64,000 nt of DNA from Vibrio penaeicida (GTDB lineage: Bacteria; Pseudomonadota; Gammaproteobacteria; Enterobacterales; Vibrionaceae), in the NCBI RefSeq assembly GCF_030689305.1, contig NZ_JAUYVM010000008.1:124001-188000 (forward strand). The letters run 5' to 3'. Both the position numbers and the translations under genes were made by a program. Positions 45,563 through 58,241 of the stretch are shown here, piece after piece. The notes under the pieces are model-generated. The model worked only from the letters and a program-made list of their open reading frames with translations. It searched no databases and had not been told where the DNA came from. How positions within the stretch are numbered: the first letter of the stretch is position 1; every line of letters begins with the position of its first letter.

Positions 45563-46051
45563 ATGCAAAACAGCCCTCAATCTCTTAATTTAGCACCCAT
45601 TCAATTGCCTCAAGAGCCTGGACTATGGCCTTTGGCTTGGGGTTGGTGGGCAGTGGCTATTATTGCCATTGTCGCTATATTGGGTGCCGCATTGCTTTTT
45701 AAACAATACCGAGCAAGACGTCACGCTAAACGAATAGCACAAGATAAACTCAAGCAAATTAAATCGGCGAAGGATGGTATGCAGTTATTGCGTCAAGCTG
45801 CTCTGAGTTACTTTCCAAGAGAACACATTGCTTCGCTTTCAGGGCGAGATTGGTATGCATTTTTAGATCAACAGCTCAAAGCACCTCGTTTTCTATCCAA
45901 AGCCAGCACTTGGGATGAGCTCCTATACATGCCCAGCAGTCAATCGGGTAACACTTCTCAACCAACCGAGCTCTTGAGTGATATTGAATATTGGATTAAC
46001 CATGCCCTTCCACCTCGTCAACTGGCCGCGCTCAACAAGGGGGGAAGATGA
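45563..46051 (+). CDS. DUF4381 domain membrane protein
   Basis: 162 residues. One membrane segment at about 28-50 (WWAVAIIAIVAILGAALLF) with a proline-rich N terminus (IQLPQEPGLWPLAWGWW), then a basic helical cytoplasmic part with DWYAFLDQQL, the DUF4381 pattern. It overlaps the next gene by 4 bases. It is a constant but uncharacterised member of MoxR/VWA operons. Confidence 0.9.
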   Translation: MQNSPQSLNLAPIQLPQEPGLWPLAWGWWAVAIIAIVAILGAALLFKQYRARRHAKRIAQDKLKQIKSAKDGMQLLRQAALSYFPREHIASLSGRDWYAFLDQQLKAPRFLSKASTWDELLYMPSSQSGNTSQPTELLSDIEYWINHALPPRQLAALNKGGR

Positions 46052-47002
46052 TCGATTTTGAATGGCTCTGGGCATTTTTGCTACTTCCACTGCCCGTTCT
46101 TGTGTACTTTTGGGCACCTAAAACACAAGAGTCACAAGCAGTTCAGCTCCCTAGTATTCCTAATACCCAGCTAGGGGAAACGCCTAATCGAAGTGGTCAG
46201 AAACTGCTGCTACTTAGCATTTGGCTATTACTTGTTACAGCAATGGCTCGTCCTGTTTGGCTTGGCGAGCCCGTAGAGTTTTATCCAGAGCATCGAGATA
46301 TGATGCTAGTCGTTGATCTCTCCTACTCCATGAGTAAAGAAGACATGCTGGAAGATGGCGACTACATCGATCGCCTCTCTGCGGTTAAAAACGTGGTCGG
46401 CGAATTTGTGGCTAAACGAAAGGGAGATAGGCTTGGGCTCGTCTTATTCGCTGATCATGCGTACTTGCAAACTCCGCTGACGCTCGACAGACAAGCGGTC
46501 AAATCTCAGCTCGATAGAACAGTGCTAAAGCTCATCGGAACCAGCACCGCCATTGGTGAAGGTATTGGTCTTGCGACTAAAACGTTTATAGACAGTGACG
46601 CCCCACAAAGGGTTATGGTGCTGCTTAGCGACGGTAGCAACACTGCCGGAATTATAGACCCTATAGAAGCAACAAAAATTGCCAAAGAATACGGTGCAAC
46701 CATTTATACCGTAGGCGTAGGTGCAGGAGAGATGGTGGTAAAAGACTTCCTATTTGAACGTGTGGTAAATACAGCAGAAGATCTGGATGAGAAAACGCTG
46801 ATTCAGATTGCAGACATGACGGGTGGACAATACTTCCGCGCTCGAAACAGTGATGAGCTTGCCACCATTTACGACACAATCAACGCACTTGAGCCCGTAT
46901 CAAGTGCTAGCCAAACTTGGCGTCCTAAGTCCGAATGGTTCTGGCTACCGCTTTCAGTCGTTCTCTTTCTGTCTTTGGTTCTAGCGTCACTTAGGAGGAA
47001 TC

Positions 47003-47010
<8 letters not shown>
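46048..47010 (+). CDS. VWA domain protein, BatA-like
   Basis: 320 residues. Two N-terminal membrane segments, a VWA domain with an intact metal site (VVDLSYSMS, D-x-S-x-S) at about 88-290, and a C-terminal membrane segment (WFWLPLSVVLFLSLVLASL). The same layout as BatA of the Bat (aerotolerance) operons. It overlaps both neighbours by a few bases. It probably displays the VWA domain on one face of the inner membrane for protein binding. Confidence 0.92.
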
Positions 47011-48945
<1,935 letters not shown>

Positions 48946-48952
<7 letters not shown>

Positions 48953-50574
48953 TTCGTAATTTCTTATCATCCGTACGGTGGTTCTTCTCCCTCACTGTCT
49001 TATTGGTTCTTGCGACACCAACAGCATTTGCAAACGATGCCGTTGCAACGGCGACAGTGAGCCGAACCAGCGTCGCTAAAGATGAAGTATTTCAACTCAA
49101 AATCTCAGTCAATAAGCGTGTATCAAACAGCAAAGTCGACTTTTCTATTTTGCAGCCAGCCTTTTATATGGGACGACCTAGTTTTGGATCGTATACCAAT
49201 TCGGTCAATGGAAAAACGACCGTTAGTAGCGAGTGGACCGTCGCATTAGCCGCAACCCAAACGGGCATTTTGAAAATCCCGAGTTTCGAAATAGACGGCG
49301 CAAAAACTGCTCCCATCGCCATTCAAGTGACAAACGACAGAAATGCGCGTACCCAAGATGATGTCATTCAGCTTGCCGCCAATATTGAAAAAAGTGATTT
49401 GTATGAAGGTGAGCGTACAACGCTTCATGCAAGACTGATCATCAAAGCGGATCTTCGTCGCTTGCAGAACACCAATATCGAGTCAGCCTTTGGGGAAGGT
49501 TTATCCATCGAACCGATCGGCGAAAGCAATCAGTACCAATCGGTTGTCGATGGTGTGGAAGCGACCGTTGTCGATCAGTCGTTCTATATCATCCCTGAGC
49601 GTTCAGGTACATTAACGCTGCACCCTCCTCGCCTCAAAGGGGCACTAATTGAAAGCCCAGGGACAAGAAGCAGCGGTACTCGGCTCATTCAACTTGATAA
49701 AAGCGCCCCTGCCATCACCTTAACAGTGAAAGCGAAGCCTTCCACGTATCAAGGTGCGTGGCTGCCTACACCATCGTTGATGGTGGATCAGCTTTGGCAA
49801 GATGAAGAAGGTAATCGCATTACTTCCGATGCCTTCACCACAAAAGTAGGTTCTCCTATTCAACGAACATTAGTGATCCGAGCAAAAGATTTGAGCCAGC
49901 AACAAATGCCAAACTTGAAGGTGACCTATCCTGCACATATTCGTGTGTACGATGAGGCCCCTCAGTTCTCTCAAGGCAATAATGGCGACATTATCATGAC
50001 CGTTAAGCAGGTGTTGATTGCAAAGGAGACAGGGCAATTCGAATTGCCAGCGGTGGGCGTTCGATGGTGGAATAGCGAAGCGGGTCGAGAGCAAACATCA
50101 ACCGCCAATCACATGTTTGTCACGGTTGAAGAAGGCGAAGTAAGTGATGCTATTCCCGTGGTGCAGCCAGTTTTACCTCAGCAAACTGTCACTGTTATCG
50201 ACAGTGGCTTCTGGCCATATCTTACGGCTTTCTTCGCTCTGCTTTGGTTAGCCACCTTAGCACTTCTATCGAAGGTTAAACGCAGTCCAATACGTGTTCC
50301 TTCTAAACCTATCAACGTGAAATCAGACAACTCTACAGAGCAGCTGGTTCAAGCAGTAAAAAGCAAAGATGGCATTTTGTTCGATAGATTATATCGGGAG
50401 TGGGCGGAAACCATTCAACTCAACGACGCTATCATCAGCCAAGCTAACGCTTTCAGACAAAGCTTGTATGGCAAGGGCGACGCGACATTTGATGAGAGCA
50501 CATTTATCATTGAAATCAATGGCGCAAACAAGCAAAAAATTGCAGATTCTTCCAATGTGCTTCCGTCACTTTAA
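48946..50574 (+). CDS. BatD family protein
   Basis: 542 residues. Signal peptide at about 1-29 (LTVLLVLATPTAFA), then several Ig-like beta domains (VATATVSRTSVAKDEVFQLKISVN onward), a membrane segment at about 423-445 and a cytoplasmic helical tail. The pattern matches BatD proteins that close MoxR/VWA operons. It overlaps the previous gene by 7 bases. Most of it should be periplasmic and may bind the VWA proteins. Confidence 0.9.
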
Positions 50575-50671
50575 CAGGTAGCCTGTATTTACTTTGGTAA
50601 CGTAAAACCTGAAAGCCAAAATCAGCTAACAACAAAGGGATGAGTTAGATAACTTCATCTCTCGATAAAAG

Positions 50672-50699
50672 AAAGCGCGCTGTGCATAGCGCGCTTTTT
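50672..50699 (+). terminator. Terminator of the MoxR/Bat operon
   Basis: AAAGCGCGCT (50672-50681) and AGCGCGCTTT (50688-50697) form a perfect 10-base stem followed by TTG. Strong rho-independent terminator, about 100 bases past the BatD stop; it also faces the convergent histidine kinase gene. Confidence 0.9.
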
Positions 50700-50769
50700 G
50701 TTTGCGTTCATTTTCACAAGTCATCCCTGTGTGCAGGATGAGTGTTTCAATTGCTTGAGTCTGTTAATT

Positions 50770-52029
50770 CTAAGTCGACAGCAAGTCTTTTTTCTCGAAC
50801 TTCACGGTAACGTGCACCATCCCATCTTTGGCAGCAAAATCGAAATGCCAGAGCTGCGTTTGACATATTCTTTTTACCAACTCTAACCCCAAACCAAAGC
50901 CACTGGATTGACGCCCTTGATAATTCGCAGAGTTTGAAATGCGCACCGCCTCATCACCCACTGATATTTCAACTTCACCGTGTTCGGCATACTGAAAGGC
51001 ATTTCGGATAAGGTTGCTCAACACAATATTAAGTAAATCGGGATTGGCCGATAGCTGGCTCTCTCCTTTCACATTGACTGTAAGTGCTTTTTGTTGCCTT
51101 AGGTAACTTAAGTCTTCCACCAGCTGTTCACAACAATGCCGCAAATTCTGATCGGTTTTGTCTAACGGTTGTCCCGATTCTCTTGCAAGCCACAACAAAG
51201 ACTGTGTTAATGACTGCATATTATCCAAGGCATAGCGAGCGCGCTTTAAGGGCCTTGAAGGAGGGATTTGCTCATCTATGGTATCGAGAGATGCTTGCAT
51301 GATTGCTAAAGGTGTACGGAGTTCGTGGCTTGCGTGTCTTAAAAACTGGGTTTCACGTTCATTGAATTGGCTAACGCGATCAATGGCATCTTCCAGCTGT
51401 TTCGCCAATTCGTTAAGCTCGGTAAATCGGTATTTAGGTCGAGGCTCTTCTTTTGACGTGCCTAATGTCGAAGCCCACCGATTAAGATGTACAAATGGTG
51501 CGCCGATACTTCTCATCCACCAAAGCGCAACAAGCACCAAAATGGCAGAGAAACAGATCAACGACCAAATACTTTGCTCAATAACTGTGTTGGCAAATTC
51601 TTCAATAAGCCATTCAATGTCTTCTACGGGATATTGACTGAGTAGATAGACATACTCCCCATTACTGAGTAGATGAGACATGATGGAAATATGGTATTCC
51701 TCACCGTTTATCTCTTTCATTATCGCGGTTTCATCTTTCGCATGGACACTCTCGGCCGACCCAAACGTTTTTTTAATGTGGTCGGGAAGGATTTCCCAGC
51801 TTCGGTACACTTTTGTGGAAGACAGCGTTGTTACGCTAGAGTCTGGGTCTTTCTCTAAGTGGCGGACCATGGCTCGAACATCCATCCAAGCGGCCGTATT
51901 CGATACTTTTTCAAGACTCAGAGAATATTGAACCATTGCAATAATGATCATATCGATCACAAGGAAAAAACCGAAAAGAACCAGCTTTTGCATCAGGTCC
52001 TTTTTCAAGGATATGGAATACGCTTTCAT
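50770..52029 (-). CDS. Sensor histidine kinase (EnvZ-type)
   Basis: 419 residues. Membrane segments at about 15-35 and 153-175 enclose a small periplasmic domain. The cytoplasmic part has the phospho-acceptor motif FLRHASHELRTPLAIMQ, an N box LSNLIRNAFQYA and a G box FGLGLELVKRI. It overlaps the response regulator stop by 4 bases, a standard coupled pair. The signal is unknown; no target genes are obvious next door. Confidence 0.94.
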   Translation of the reverse strand: MKAYSISLKKDLMQKLVLFGFFLVIDMIIIAMVQYSLSLEKVSNTAAWMDVRAMVRHLEKDPDSSVTTLSSTKVYRSWEILPDHIKKTFGSAESVHAKDETAIMKEINGEEYHISIMSHLLSNGEYVYLLSQYPVEDIEWLIEEFANTVIEQSIWSLICFSAILVLVALWWMRSIGAPFVHLNRWASTLGTSKEEPRPKYRFTELNELAKQLEDAIDRVSQFNERETQFLRHASHELRTPLAIMQASLDTIDEQIPPSRPLKRARYALDNMQSLTQSLLWLARESGQPLDKTDQNLRHCCEQLVEDLSYLRQQKALTVNVKGESQLSANPDLLNIVLSNLIRNAFQYAEHGEVEISVGDEAVRISNSANYQGRQSSGFGLGLELVKRICQTQLWHFDFAAKDGMVHVTVKFEKKDLLST

Positions 52030-52697
52030 TCCAATACCTTCACCTGTATACCGGCATTAATGCGGGTATGCAGTAGAGGAGAACCAAAAGGCTTGTCTAG
52101 AACCTTTCTCAAATTACTCAGCTGTACATTCAGGTTCCCCGGCTCTACCGGATCATCTGGCCAAACAGCATTTTCCAATTCAGGTCTAGGTACCACCCTA
52201 GGGCTTTGAATAACCAAGTAATGAAGAATACGCCACCCGATGGGCGTCATTTTCAACCTTTTTCCTGATCGGTAAGCTTCTTGTGTGTTCAAATCGAGCT
52301 CTAAGTCGCCTATAGATAGGTTGCTCGACACGTTCGGCTTCGTTCGTTTTGATAGGGCTTGCAATCGCGCCCAAACAACAGGCATCGGGCAGGGCTTTAC
52401 GACAAAATCATCGACACCACTGCGGAAGCCTTCCAGTTCATCTTCAACTGTGTCGTATGCGGTCATCATCAATACAGGAGTTTGAATACGCGCTTCTCGC
52501 AGCATTCTACATACCTCGTATCCATCCATTTTGGGCATGTTTACATCCAATATGATGACATCTGTATCGCCTTGCAGCGCGAGCGAGAGCCCACTTTGTC
52601 CGTTGTAGGCGAAATCACACTCTACACCTTTCAACTCCAAATAATCTGCAAGTGCGCCAGCAAATTGGTTATCGTCATCAATGATTAAGACTTGCAT
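52026..52697 (-). CDS. OmpR-family response regulator
   Basis: 223 residues. Receiver domain with acidic pocket DDD at 7-9, phospho-acceptor Asp51 (VIILDVNMPKMDG) and conserved Thr/Lys positions (LMMTAYD, FVVKPCPMP), followed by a winged-helix domain (WRILHYLVIQSPRVVPRPELENAVW...LRKVLDKPFG). It is transcribed first in the pair and should be activated by the kinase at 50770. Confidence 0.95.
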   Translation of the reverse strand: MQVLIIDDDNQFAGALADYLELKGVECDFAYNGQSGLSLALQGDTDVIILDVNMPKMDGYEVCRMLREARIQTPVLMMTAYDTVEDELEGFRSGVDDFVVKPCPMPVVWARLQALSKRTKPNVSSNLSIGDLELDLNTQEAYRSGKRLKMTPIGWRILHYLVIQSPRVVPRPELENAVWPDDPVEPGNLNVQLSNLRKVLDKPFGSPLLHTRINAGIQVKVLE

Positions 52698-53015
52698 GTT
52701 TTTTCCTCGTCCCTTTCTTCCGACACGTTACTCGTGCTCTGTCTTTCTGAGTCAATTCAGGTCCCAGATTTAGCCGAAAAACTAGCATGTAATCGGTTAA
52801 TATGACCTTAAGTTTACAGGGTTCACGGTGAAGAGAAGTCACCAAATGTTTGGAATGCGACAAAGCGCGATCAGAGAGTGAATCTTCGATTAAGTTTCGA
52901 ACAAAATGGCATCTATACCCAAGTGGCTTCAAGATGCTTGGTTCTGCGAGAGTTAACTGGTTTTCAGACAAGACACCGATTTAAAGATCTAGCCATTCTA
53001 AATCAAGAATCAGAG
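52698..53015. other. Intergenic region between two signalling units
   Basis: 318 bases between the response regulator and the PAS kinase, both on the minus strand. It holds one dispersed repeat and probably the promoter of the two-component pair. A 97-codon frame across it is not convincing. Confidence 0.5.
52914..52940. repeat. Dispersed Vibrio-type repeat, copy 5
   Basis: TATACCCAAGTGGCTTCAAG starts here and continues GATGCTTGG, the fullest match to the form of the element I know from vibrios. It lies 76 bases past the end of the PAS kinase gene. Confidence 0.75.
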
Positions 53016-55040
53016 CTATGCCGATTCTTGTTTATCTTGAAGATCAAGTTGTAGCGGTACGGTAATAACAAACTCAGCCCCATGTCCAAGTTCAGAAGAA
53101 CACTCTATTTTTCCTTTCAACAACTGATTAACCATGTTGTAGATAATATTCGCACCTAATCCACTTCCGCCTTTTCCTCGCTTGGTAGTGACAAATGGTT
53201 CAAATATGCGCTTGAGTATTTGTTCATCAACACCTTGCCCTGTGTCCTTGTAGCAGATAATTAAATTTTCTTCATTGGTAGAGACATGTATGAAAATGTT
53301 CTTATCCCCGCTCCATTCATCAAATCCATGTCGGATACTATTGGCAATGAGATTGGTGTAGATCTGAATGTAGCAGCTCGGATAACTCTCGATATGAATG
53401 TTATCGGGGCAATCCACCTCAACACTCACATTGGCTACTTTTAACTCATGAGACAGTGAGAGCAGCACTTTCTCTAAGTTCTCTTTCACATTAAACGGAT
53501 AGACGGATTCGCTACTCTGATCTACAGCAACTTGTTTGAAGCTTGATACCAGTTGCTCCGCCCGAGAAAGGTTTGCAGTAAGAATTTGAGCCGACTCTTT
53601 TAGCGACTCTATCGCACCAGAAAACTGTGTTTTAGACAGTTTCCCTGTTTCAAATCCCGTTTGCAGTACGTTTACTTTTTCGTCTATAAAACTTGTTGCC
53701 GTAACGCTTATACCAAGTGGTGTATTGATCTCGTGAGCAACCCCTCCAACCAAGCTACCGAGCGAGGCCATTTTTTCCGCTTCAATTAACGATTCTTGCG
53801 TTTCTTCAAGCTTGCTAAGGGTATCGGAAAGTTCATGATTCGCTTCTTCTAGAGAGTGTGTTCTGTCTTTCACTTTTTGCTCTAACTCTCGATTTAGCGA
53901 GATCAATTGGTTTTCCGCATTCGTCAAATCGGTAACATCTATGCCAAAGCACATGACTCGCATTTGCTCTTTATTTTCAATAACACGCCATTGTAAAAAC
54001 CGTTGCTTCCCTTCTTGATCTCGCATTGTAAAAACCAAATCGAATTCGGGAATATTTTCGATCAATTCCTGCTCGCTTTCCTTCTCTACGTCTTCATCCA
54101 CAAAATACCCAAACCAGTTTTCTCCTATCAGCTCACGCTCTTCCACTCCAAGAAGAGCCTCCACTTCAGAGTTAACCAGTTGAATTTCGAATTGGTCATT
54201 TAAAGAACAGATCAAAGAAGGAGAAGATTGAATAATTACACGGGTAAAATCACGTTCATATTCAAGCTGGTTATTCATTTTTTTACGTTTGCCGAGCTCC
54301 GAATCAATACGATGGTATAAAGCATTAATAGATTCGACTAACGTATCCAGCTCATCTTGATGATTACTTCTGTCCAAACTCAACAAATCACCAGATTCGT
54401 TGCTGTCCAGTTTGTGCCCTTGCACGAAAGAGGAAATACGATTGATGTGCTTTATCACGACGTGATAGACCACGTAAAGAACGCACATCGCGACAAGAAA
54501 GATTTTCACCAACTGAGTTTCGAGGACAATTATGGCTTTTTCCCAAAGCTTTCCATAAATCAGCTGATAAGATGCCTCGATTCTTAGCCCACCAATTTTT
54601 TCATCTTTGTGGACCAAATCGTAGAGATGGCTTAATTCATTGAGGGGGCTTTGCTCTCCAATTTCCACCACGGAGTTAAGCGTGCCATTGTGAAATGAAA
54701 AGATACCGACGTACTCAACACTAGAAACGTTTAAAATACCGTTTGCTTGAATCAGCATCTGCTCTTCATCCAAATTCCACAAGCTGTTTGAAATAGAGGA
54801 AGTTAAGCTTTGCTCTAGCGAGCTGATGGAATTTTGAAGAAGTTGAACTTCTTTTTTATAGTCCCAGTAAAGTTGTACAGCCGTAATAGCGACCGCAAGT
54901 ACAGACGTACACAAAACAATATAGATCAGCAATCGAACAGCAAAACTGTGCCTATTCATTGTCTTTAACGTTGAAATGATCCCATCAGACTTACTCGTGC
55001 TAGAAGTGTCCGAACTATTATTAGGAACACCTGAACTCAT
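53016..55040 (-). CDS. PAS-domain sensor histidine kinase
   Basis: 674 residues. Membrane segments at about 33-53 and 175-195 flank a periplasmic part; then a HAMP-like linker, a PAS domain (about 270-390, SLICSLNDQFEIQLVNSEVEALLG), a coiled linker, and a kinase core with GSLVGGVAHEINTPLGI near residue 430 (NtrB/FixL-type H box), N box ANSIRHGF and G box GKGGSGLGANI. It is divergent from the HD-GYP response regulator gene at 55407, its likely partner. Confidence 0.93.
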   Translation of the reverse strand: MSSGVPNNSSDTSSTSKSDGIISTLKTMNRHSFAVRLLIYIVLCTSVLAVAITAVQLYWDYKKEVQLLQNSISSLEQSLTSSISNSLWNLDEEQMLIQANGILNVSSVEYVGIFSFHNGTLNSVVEIGEQSPLNELSHLYDLVHKDEKIGGLRIEASYQLIYGKLWEKAIIVLETQLVKIFLVAMCVLYVVYHVVIKHINRISSFVQGHKLDSNESGDLLSLDRSNHQDELDTLVESINALYHRIDSELGKRKKMNNQLEYERDFTRVIIQSSPSLICSLNDQFEIQLVNSEVEALLGVEERELIGENWFGYFVDEDVEKESEQELIENIPEFDLVFTMRDQEGKQRFLQWRVIENKEQMRVMCFGIDVTDLTNAENQLISLNRELEQKVKDRTHSLEEANHELSDTLSKLEETQESLIEAEKMASLGSLVGGVAHEINTPLGISVTATSFIDEKVNVLQTGFETGKLSKTQFSGAIESLKESAQILTANLSRAEQLVSSFKQVAVDQSSESVYPFNVKENLEKVLLSLSHELKVANVSVEVDCPDNIHIESYPSCYIQIYTNLIANSIRHGFDEWSGDKNIFIHVSTNEENLIICYKDTGQGVDEQILKRIFEPFVTTKRGKGGSGLGANIIYNMVNQLLKGKIECSSELGHGAEFVITVPLQLDLQDKQESA

Positions 55041-55406
55041 CGACTTTCCTCATCCATACATGATGCATCTAGTTGATTAACGTAAATATAATTAAACCTC
55101 AAACCATTGAATATACCCACGCTAACCCCATGTTCAAATCACACTCAACCTATGAGCTCTATGCTCAACATCTAACGTTCTAAATAGTATAGACAGTGAA
55201 ATTAGATTTTCTTGATATTGTAAGTAAATTTCCTTGAGTGATCAGAGCTATGTTCTTGCTTTCTACCTAATCACTTAACTCCTAATTAGAATTTGTGCTT
55301 TAAATGAAATCTTTGTCTACACTTGTTTCAGACGGATGATTTTTTGCGATGCCTTTTCTCTCCATTTTGGAGTAAAAAAGGGCGTGAAATGGAAATAGAT
55401 TGAGTT
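55041..55406. other. Divergent intergenic region
   Basis: 366 AT-rich bases between the PAS kinase (minus) and the HD-GYP regulator (plus). It should hold both promoters. No clear operator, repeat or small gene was seen. Confidence 0.5.
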
Positions 55407-56936
55407 ATGGGGTCAATGATGGGAAATGATGATCAATTCCTCTTTTCAGATCATGAAGAAGAATCGGAAATTGAAGAACGTGAGACATGGAAGGTCTTAA
55501 TCGTCGATGACGATGCTGACATTCATAAAGTCACCCAATTTGTTCTCAACGACTTCGAGTATCTGGGAAGAAAACTTAACTTTGTAAACGCATACTCCGC
55601 AGCAGAAGCCAAAGAGGTATTTGTAGAACACGATGATATCGCCGTTGTATTTCTTGATGTCGTTATGGAATCGAACCATGCCGGGCTTGATCTGGTCGAC
55701 TGGTTACGTGTAGAGCAAGGGAACAAAACCAGCAGAATCATTTTGCGTACAGGTCAGCCAGGCGATGCTCCTGAATCCGAAGTCATTAAAAAGTATGAAA
55801 TTAATGACTATAAAAACAAAACAGAGCTAACGGCGACAAAACTAAACACCACCCTTTGCGCAGCGTTGCGTTCTTATCGCGACATTATGGTGATCGAAAA
55901 CACCAAGAAAGGGCTGAATACGATCATCAATTCTTCAGCATCTATTTTGGTTGAAGGAGATGGTGGGCATTGGCTAGACGGGATTCTTTCTCAACTTTCT
56001 GCTTTGCTGCATCTTGGCGAAGTTCACGCGTTCAATTTTGCTGCGCAAGAAGTGGAAGGGAAATGGCAGGTCGTCGCTTCTTCCGAGGGTGGTGAAGGAC
56101 TCATTGGTAAAGAACTGGATGAGTTTATATCCTGCTCCGTTGATGATGTCACCAGCACCAAAGATCGCTTTATTCAAGTTAAAGACGAAGAATTTCTCAT
56201 TCCAGTCAAAGTGAATAAAAGCGTTGGTCTACTGATCGTACACTGCCCAAGAAGCAGCATTGAAGAAAACATCGAAATACTCGATATATTCATCCGAAAC
56301 ATCACTATCGCTTACGAAAAAGTCATTTTGCTCAATGAGGTTCGTGATACCCAAAAAGAAATTGCCTATCGCCTTGGGGAAGTGGTGGAGACACGCTCAA
56401 AAGAATCAGGGAGCCACGTTAAGCGAGTAGCCGAAATATCGCGCTTTCTTGCCTCAAAATATGGCTTACCACCAGAGCAATGTGAAAAGATTAAACTCGC
56501 CTCTCCGTTGCACGACATTGGAAAGATTGCGATTCCCGATGCGGTACTCAATAAGCCAGGGAAACTCGATGCTGAAGAGTGGGTGACCATGATGTCTCAT
56601 GCCAGTGTAGGCGCAGAGATCTTACGTGGTTCTAACCTAGAGATTTTGAATATCGCAGCAAACATTGCTGGTCACCATCACGAAAAGTGGGACGGTTCAG
56701 GATACCCGAATAAAATATCAGCCGAATCGATTCCAATCGAAGCTCGTATTACAGCACTAGCCGACGTTTTTGACGCTCTAGCATCCAAGCGCTGCTACAA
56801 AGATGCATGGCCAAGTGACAAAATTTTCGAATTATTCCAACAAGAAGCAGGGAAACATTTTGATCCTAAACTGACCGAAATTTTTCTTGAAAACTTCGAT
56901 GAATTGCAAGGGATACGGGGGTCATTTCCTGACTAG
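55407..56936 (+). CDS. HD-GYP response regulator with DUF3369 (c-di-GMP phosphodiesterase)
   Basis: 509 residues. Receiver domain (about 28-150, acidic DDD at 34-36, phospho-acceptor Asp84 in FLDVVME), a DUF3369 GAF-like domain (about 165-300) and a C-terminal HD-GYP domain with LHDIGKIAIPD and HHEKWDGSGYP. The metal residues and the GYP triplet are intact, so it should hydrolyse c-di-GMP. ATG 55419 is an alternative start, as GGGG at 55409 would suit it. It may counter the c-di-GMP signal read by the VpsT-like proteins. Confidence 0.93.
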   Translation: MGSMMGNDDQFLFSDHEEESEIEERETWKVLIVDDDADIHKVTQFVLNDFEYLGRKLNFVNAYSAAEAKEVFVEHDDIAVVFLDVVMESNHAGLDLVDWLRVEQGNKTSRIILRTGQPGDAPESEVIKKYEINDYKNKTELTATKLNTTLCAALRSYRDIMVIENTKKGLNTIINSSASILVEGDGGHWLDGILSQLSALLHLGEVHAFNFAAQEVEGKWQVVASSEGGEGLIGKELDEFISCSVDDVTSTKDRFIQVKDEEFLIPVKVNKSVGLLIVHCPRSSIEENIEILDIFIRNITIAYEKVILLNEVRDTQKEIAYRLGEVVETRSKESGSHVKRVAEISRFLASKYGLPPEQCEKIKLASPLHDIGKIAIPDAVLNKPGKLDAEEWVTMMSHASVGAEILRGSNLEILNIAANIAGHHHEKWDGSGYPNKISAESIPIEARITALADVFDALASKRCYKDAWPSDKIFELFQQEAGKHFDPKLTEIFLENFDELQGIRGSFPD

Positions 56937-56959
56937 CAATTTCATTTCTATTTCCTTAG

Positions 56960-56985
56960 CCAGCGGATGTCGCTGGTTTTTTTTT
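56960..56985 (+). terminator. Terminator of the HD-GYP gene
   Basis: CCAGCG (56960-56965) and CGCTGG (56971-56976) with a 5-base loop and nine Ts after the stem. Strong rho-independent terminator 24 bases past the stop. Confidence 0.92.
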
Positions 56986-57116
56986 AATACTCTTTTAAAA
57001 ACGTAAATGAGATCTCCAACACCAAAGTGACTCTTAACTTTTCTCATCATATTGAATCTAAACTAAGCTGAGGCTTCAAAGTAAATACCTTGCAATAATC
57101 AGTAAGCACGACATAA

Positions 57117-58130
<1,014 letters not shown>

Positions 58131-58169
58131 GGTGAGAATAGAAGCTTAACGCTTAGGTAAAGATAAACA

Positions 58170-58193
58170 AAAAGCCCCAACTTTGGGGCTTTT
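58170..58193. terminator. Bidirectional terminator
   Basis: AAAAGCCCC (58170-58178) and GGGGCTTTT (58185-58193) form a perfect 9-base stem with a 6-base loop. It lies between the convergent deaminase and chemoreceptor genes and can serve both. Confidence 0.92.
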
Positions 58194-58241
58194 GAACGTT
58201 AATGCGGTAAAGTCTGTTGAACTAGTTAACCTACTTTAAAC

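Noticed and set aside
52678..52971. 97-codon minus-strand frame between two signalling genes
   Set aside because: It runs through a dispersed repeat, overlaps the response regulator start and has no recognisable family or convincing ribosome site.
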